Assembly: GCA_903959905.1 (NCBI GenBank)
Contig: CAJBYO010000053.1
Location: 1 to 64,000 of the forward strand
DNA from: an uncultured Bacteroidales bacterium
GTDB lineage: Bacteria > Bacteroidota > Bacteroidia > Bacteroidales > FEN-979
Direction of reading: 5' to 3'
DNA: 64,000 nt
Shown: positions 63,445 through 64,000 of the stretch, piece by piece
How positions within the stretch are numbered: position 1 is the stretch's first letter
How the letters are laid out: each line of letters opens with the position of its first letter
Position numbers and translations under genes: made by a program
The notes under the pieces: generated by a model
The model's input: the letters and a program-made list of their open reading frames with translations, nothing else
Databases searched by the model: none
Told to the model about the DNA's origin: nothing

Positions 63445-64000
63445 ATGAAAACCAAGCGCACAGTTGCATGCATATTCGGACTGGCATTTTTGTGCCAGCT
63501 GCTTCTTCAGCCATCTTGTAAGAAAGACGTGGCCACGGTGGATCCGGTTTACCTGTCGGTTAATCTGCCGCGATCGGTTTTCCGCAACGAAACATATTAT
63601 TCGCTGAGTCATACGGAACGGTCCATTGAACTGGATTTCAGTCAGCCAATTGATACAACCACCATTCCCGGGAATATATCCTTTACACACAAGGGCGGGC
63701 CGCTTGAATTGATGTATACAACGATCGCATCGGGGAGGAAGGTGATCCTGGCCCTGAAGGATGACGCTACGCTCCATACAGGATGGAAGTACATGATTAC
63801 CGTTAAAAAAGGGCTGAGATCGGTTTCCGGCGCAACGCTTCAATCGGATGCAGCAATTGAACTGAGGACTACCGCAAAACAGCTGGGCGTTGAGAACGAT
63901 ACCAATGTTCGGAATTCAATCGTTTGTATCAGCGATATTCATCTGGGCGACCAAAGGGCAGTGGCCCGCGGGTACTGCTGGTTCAGTAAAAACAAAACAG
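63445..64000 (+). CDS. second metallophosphoesterase lipoprotein, cut by window end
   Basis: The frame opens at ATG 63445, 32 bp after the previous stop, and stays open to the window edge (185 codons). Lipoprotein signal with Cys25 (LLLQPSC). Residues 35-150 form an SbsA/Big_5-like Ig domain (IELDFSQPIDTTTIPGNISF, HTGWKYMITVKKGLRS). After that the phosphoesterase first motif is visible: VCISDIHLGDQRAV (near 163-176). It is thus a paralogue in function of the gene at 62306, with a different front. The rest lies outside the window. Confidence 0.85.
   Translation, partial: MKTKRTVACIFGLAFLCQLLLQPSCKKDVATVDPVYLSVNLPRSVFRNETYYSLSHTERSIELDFSQPIDTTTIPGNISFTHKGGPLELMYTTIASGRKVILALKDDATLHTGWKYMITVKKGLRSVSGATLQSDAAIELRTTAKQLGVENDTNVRNSIVCISDIHLGDQRAVARGYCWFSKNKT

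Overview
The window looks like chromosomal DNA of a Bacteroidota (Bacteroidetes) bacterium. At least nine secreted proteins end in the type IX secretion (T9SS) Por-type C-terminal domain with a YPNP-like motif. LytTR response regulators sit beside LytS-like (His_kinase) sensors with periplasmic TPRs, and several promoters fit the Bacteroidota TTTG-N19-TAnnTTTG rule. No rRNA, tRNA, transposase, phage structural gene cluster or CRISPR array was seen.

Region 1 (about 1-27.4 kb) is a two-component/surface-protein region transcribed almost wholly on the minus strand. It holds four paralogous sensor kinases (1257-3302, 13020-15068, 16724-18769, 24537-26570) with near-identical kinase halves and diverged TPR sensor halves. 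There are only two LytTR regulators (209-946, 26654-27391). Three paralogous repeat-rich adhesin-like proteins with an S74 intramolecular-chaperone domain and one T9SS protein form an operon (11602 down to 3478) ahead of the first kinase. The second kinase follows a T9SS Ycf48-like protein; the third follows a T9SS beta-lactamase-fold hydrolase and a small anchored protein; the fourth follows LytTR regulator 2. Four transcription units (S74 operon, Ycf48-like unit, hydrolase unit, regulator 1) start from the same 91-bp promoter cassette: two direct repeats of CTACCGGTTATCAA at exact 21-bp spacing, then TTTA-N19-TAnnTTTG. That layout fits LytTR binding, so the region reads as a self-contained regulon in which a shared regulator controls surface proteins, each unit carrying its own sensor. 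Kinase and regulator genes are also flanked by unusual long hairpins built from an 'ATGCGAATGACGAAT' word; two copies show compensatory base changes between their arms.

Region 2 (27.4-43.6 kb) is mixed: a T9SS protein with five carboxypeptidase-regulatory-like repeats, a wrecked TonB-receptor-like pseudogene, a T9SS sialidase-like BNR protein, a secreted alpha/beta hydrolase, a PepSY-like gene remnant, a DASS-family anion transporter, a GNAT acetyltransferase, a 1794-residue surface protein (IgGFc-binding head, eleven 76-residue repeats, Fib_succ_major tail) and a patatin-like lipoprotein.

Region 3 (43.6-64 kb) holds mostly large surface or secreted proteins: a subtilisin-like T9SS protease whose reading frame is broken by one in-frame TAA between catalytic and accessory domains, a 1006-residue protein that seems to have lost its C-terminal anchor, two further T9SS proteins, a NarL/FixJ regulator divergent from a T9SS Fib_succ_major protein with a 28-bp palindrome between them, and two metallophosphoesterase lipoproteins, the last cut by the window edge.

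The main candidates for a new system are the 91-bp LytTR-type promoter cassette with its kinase/surface-protein units, and the covarying hairpin family. All family assignments are from reading motifs; no database or structure search was run.
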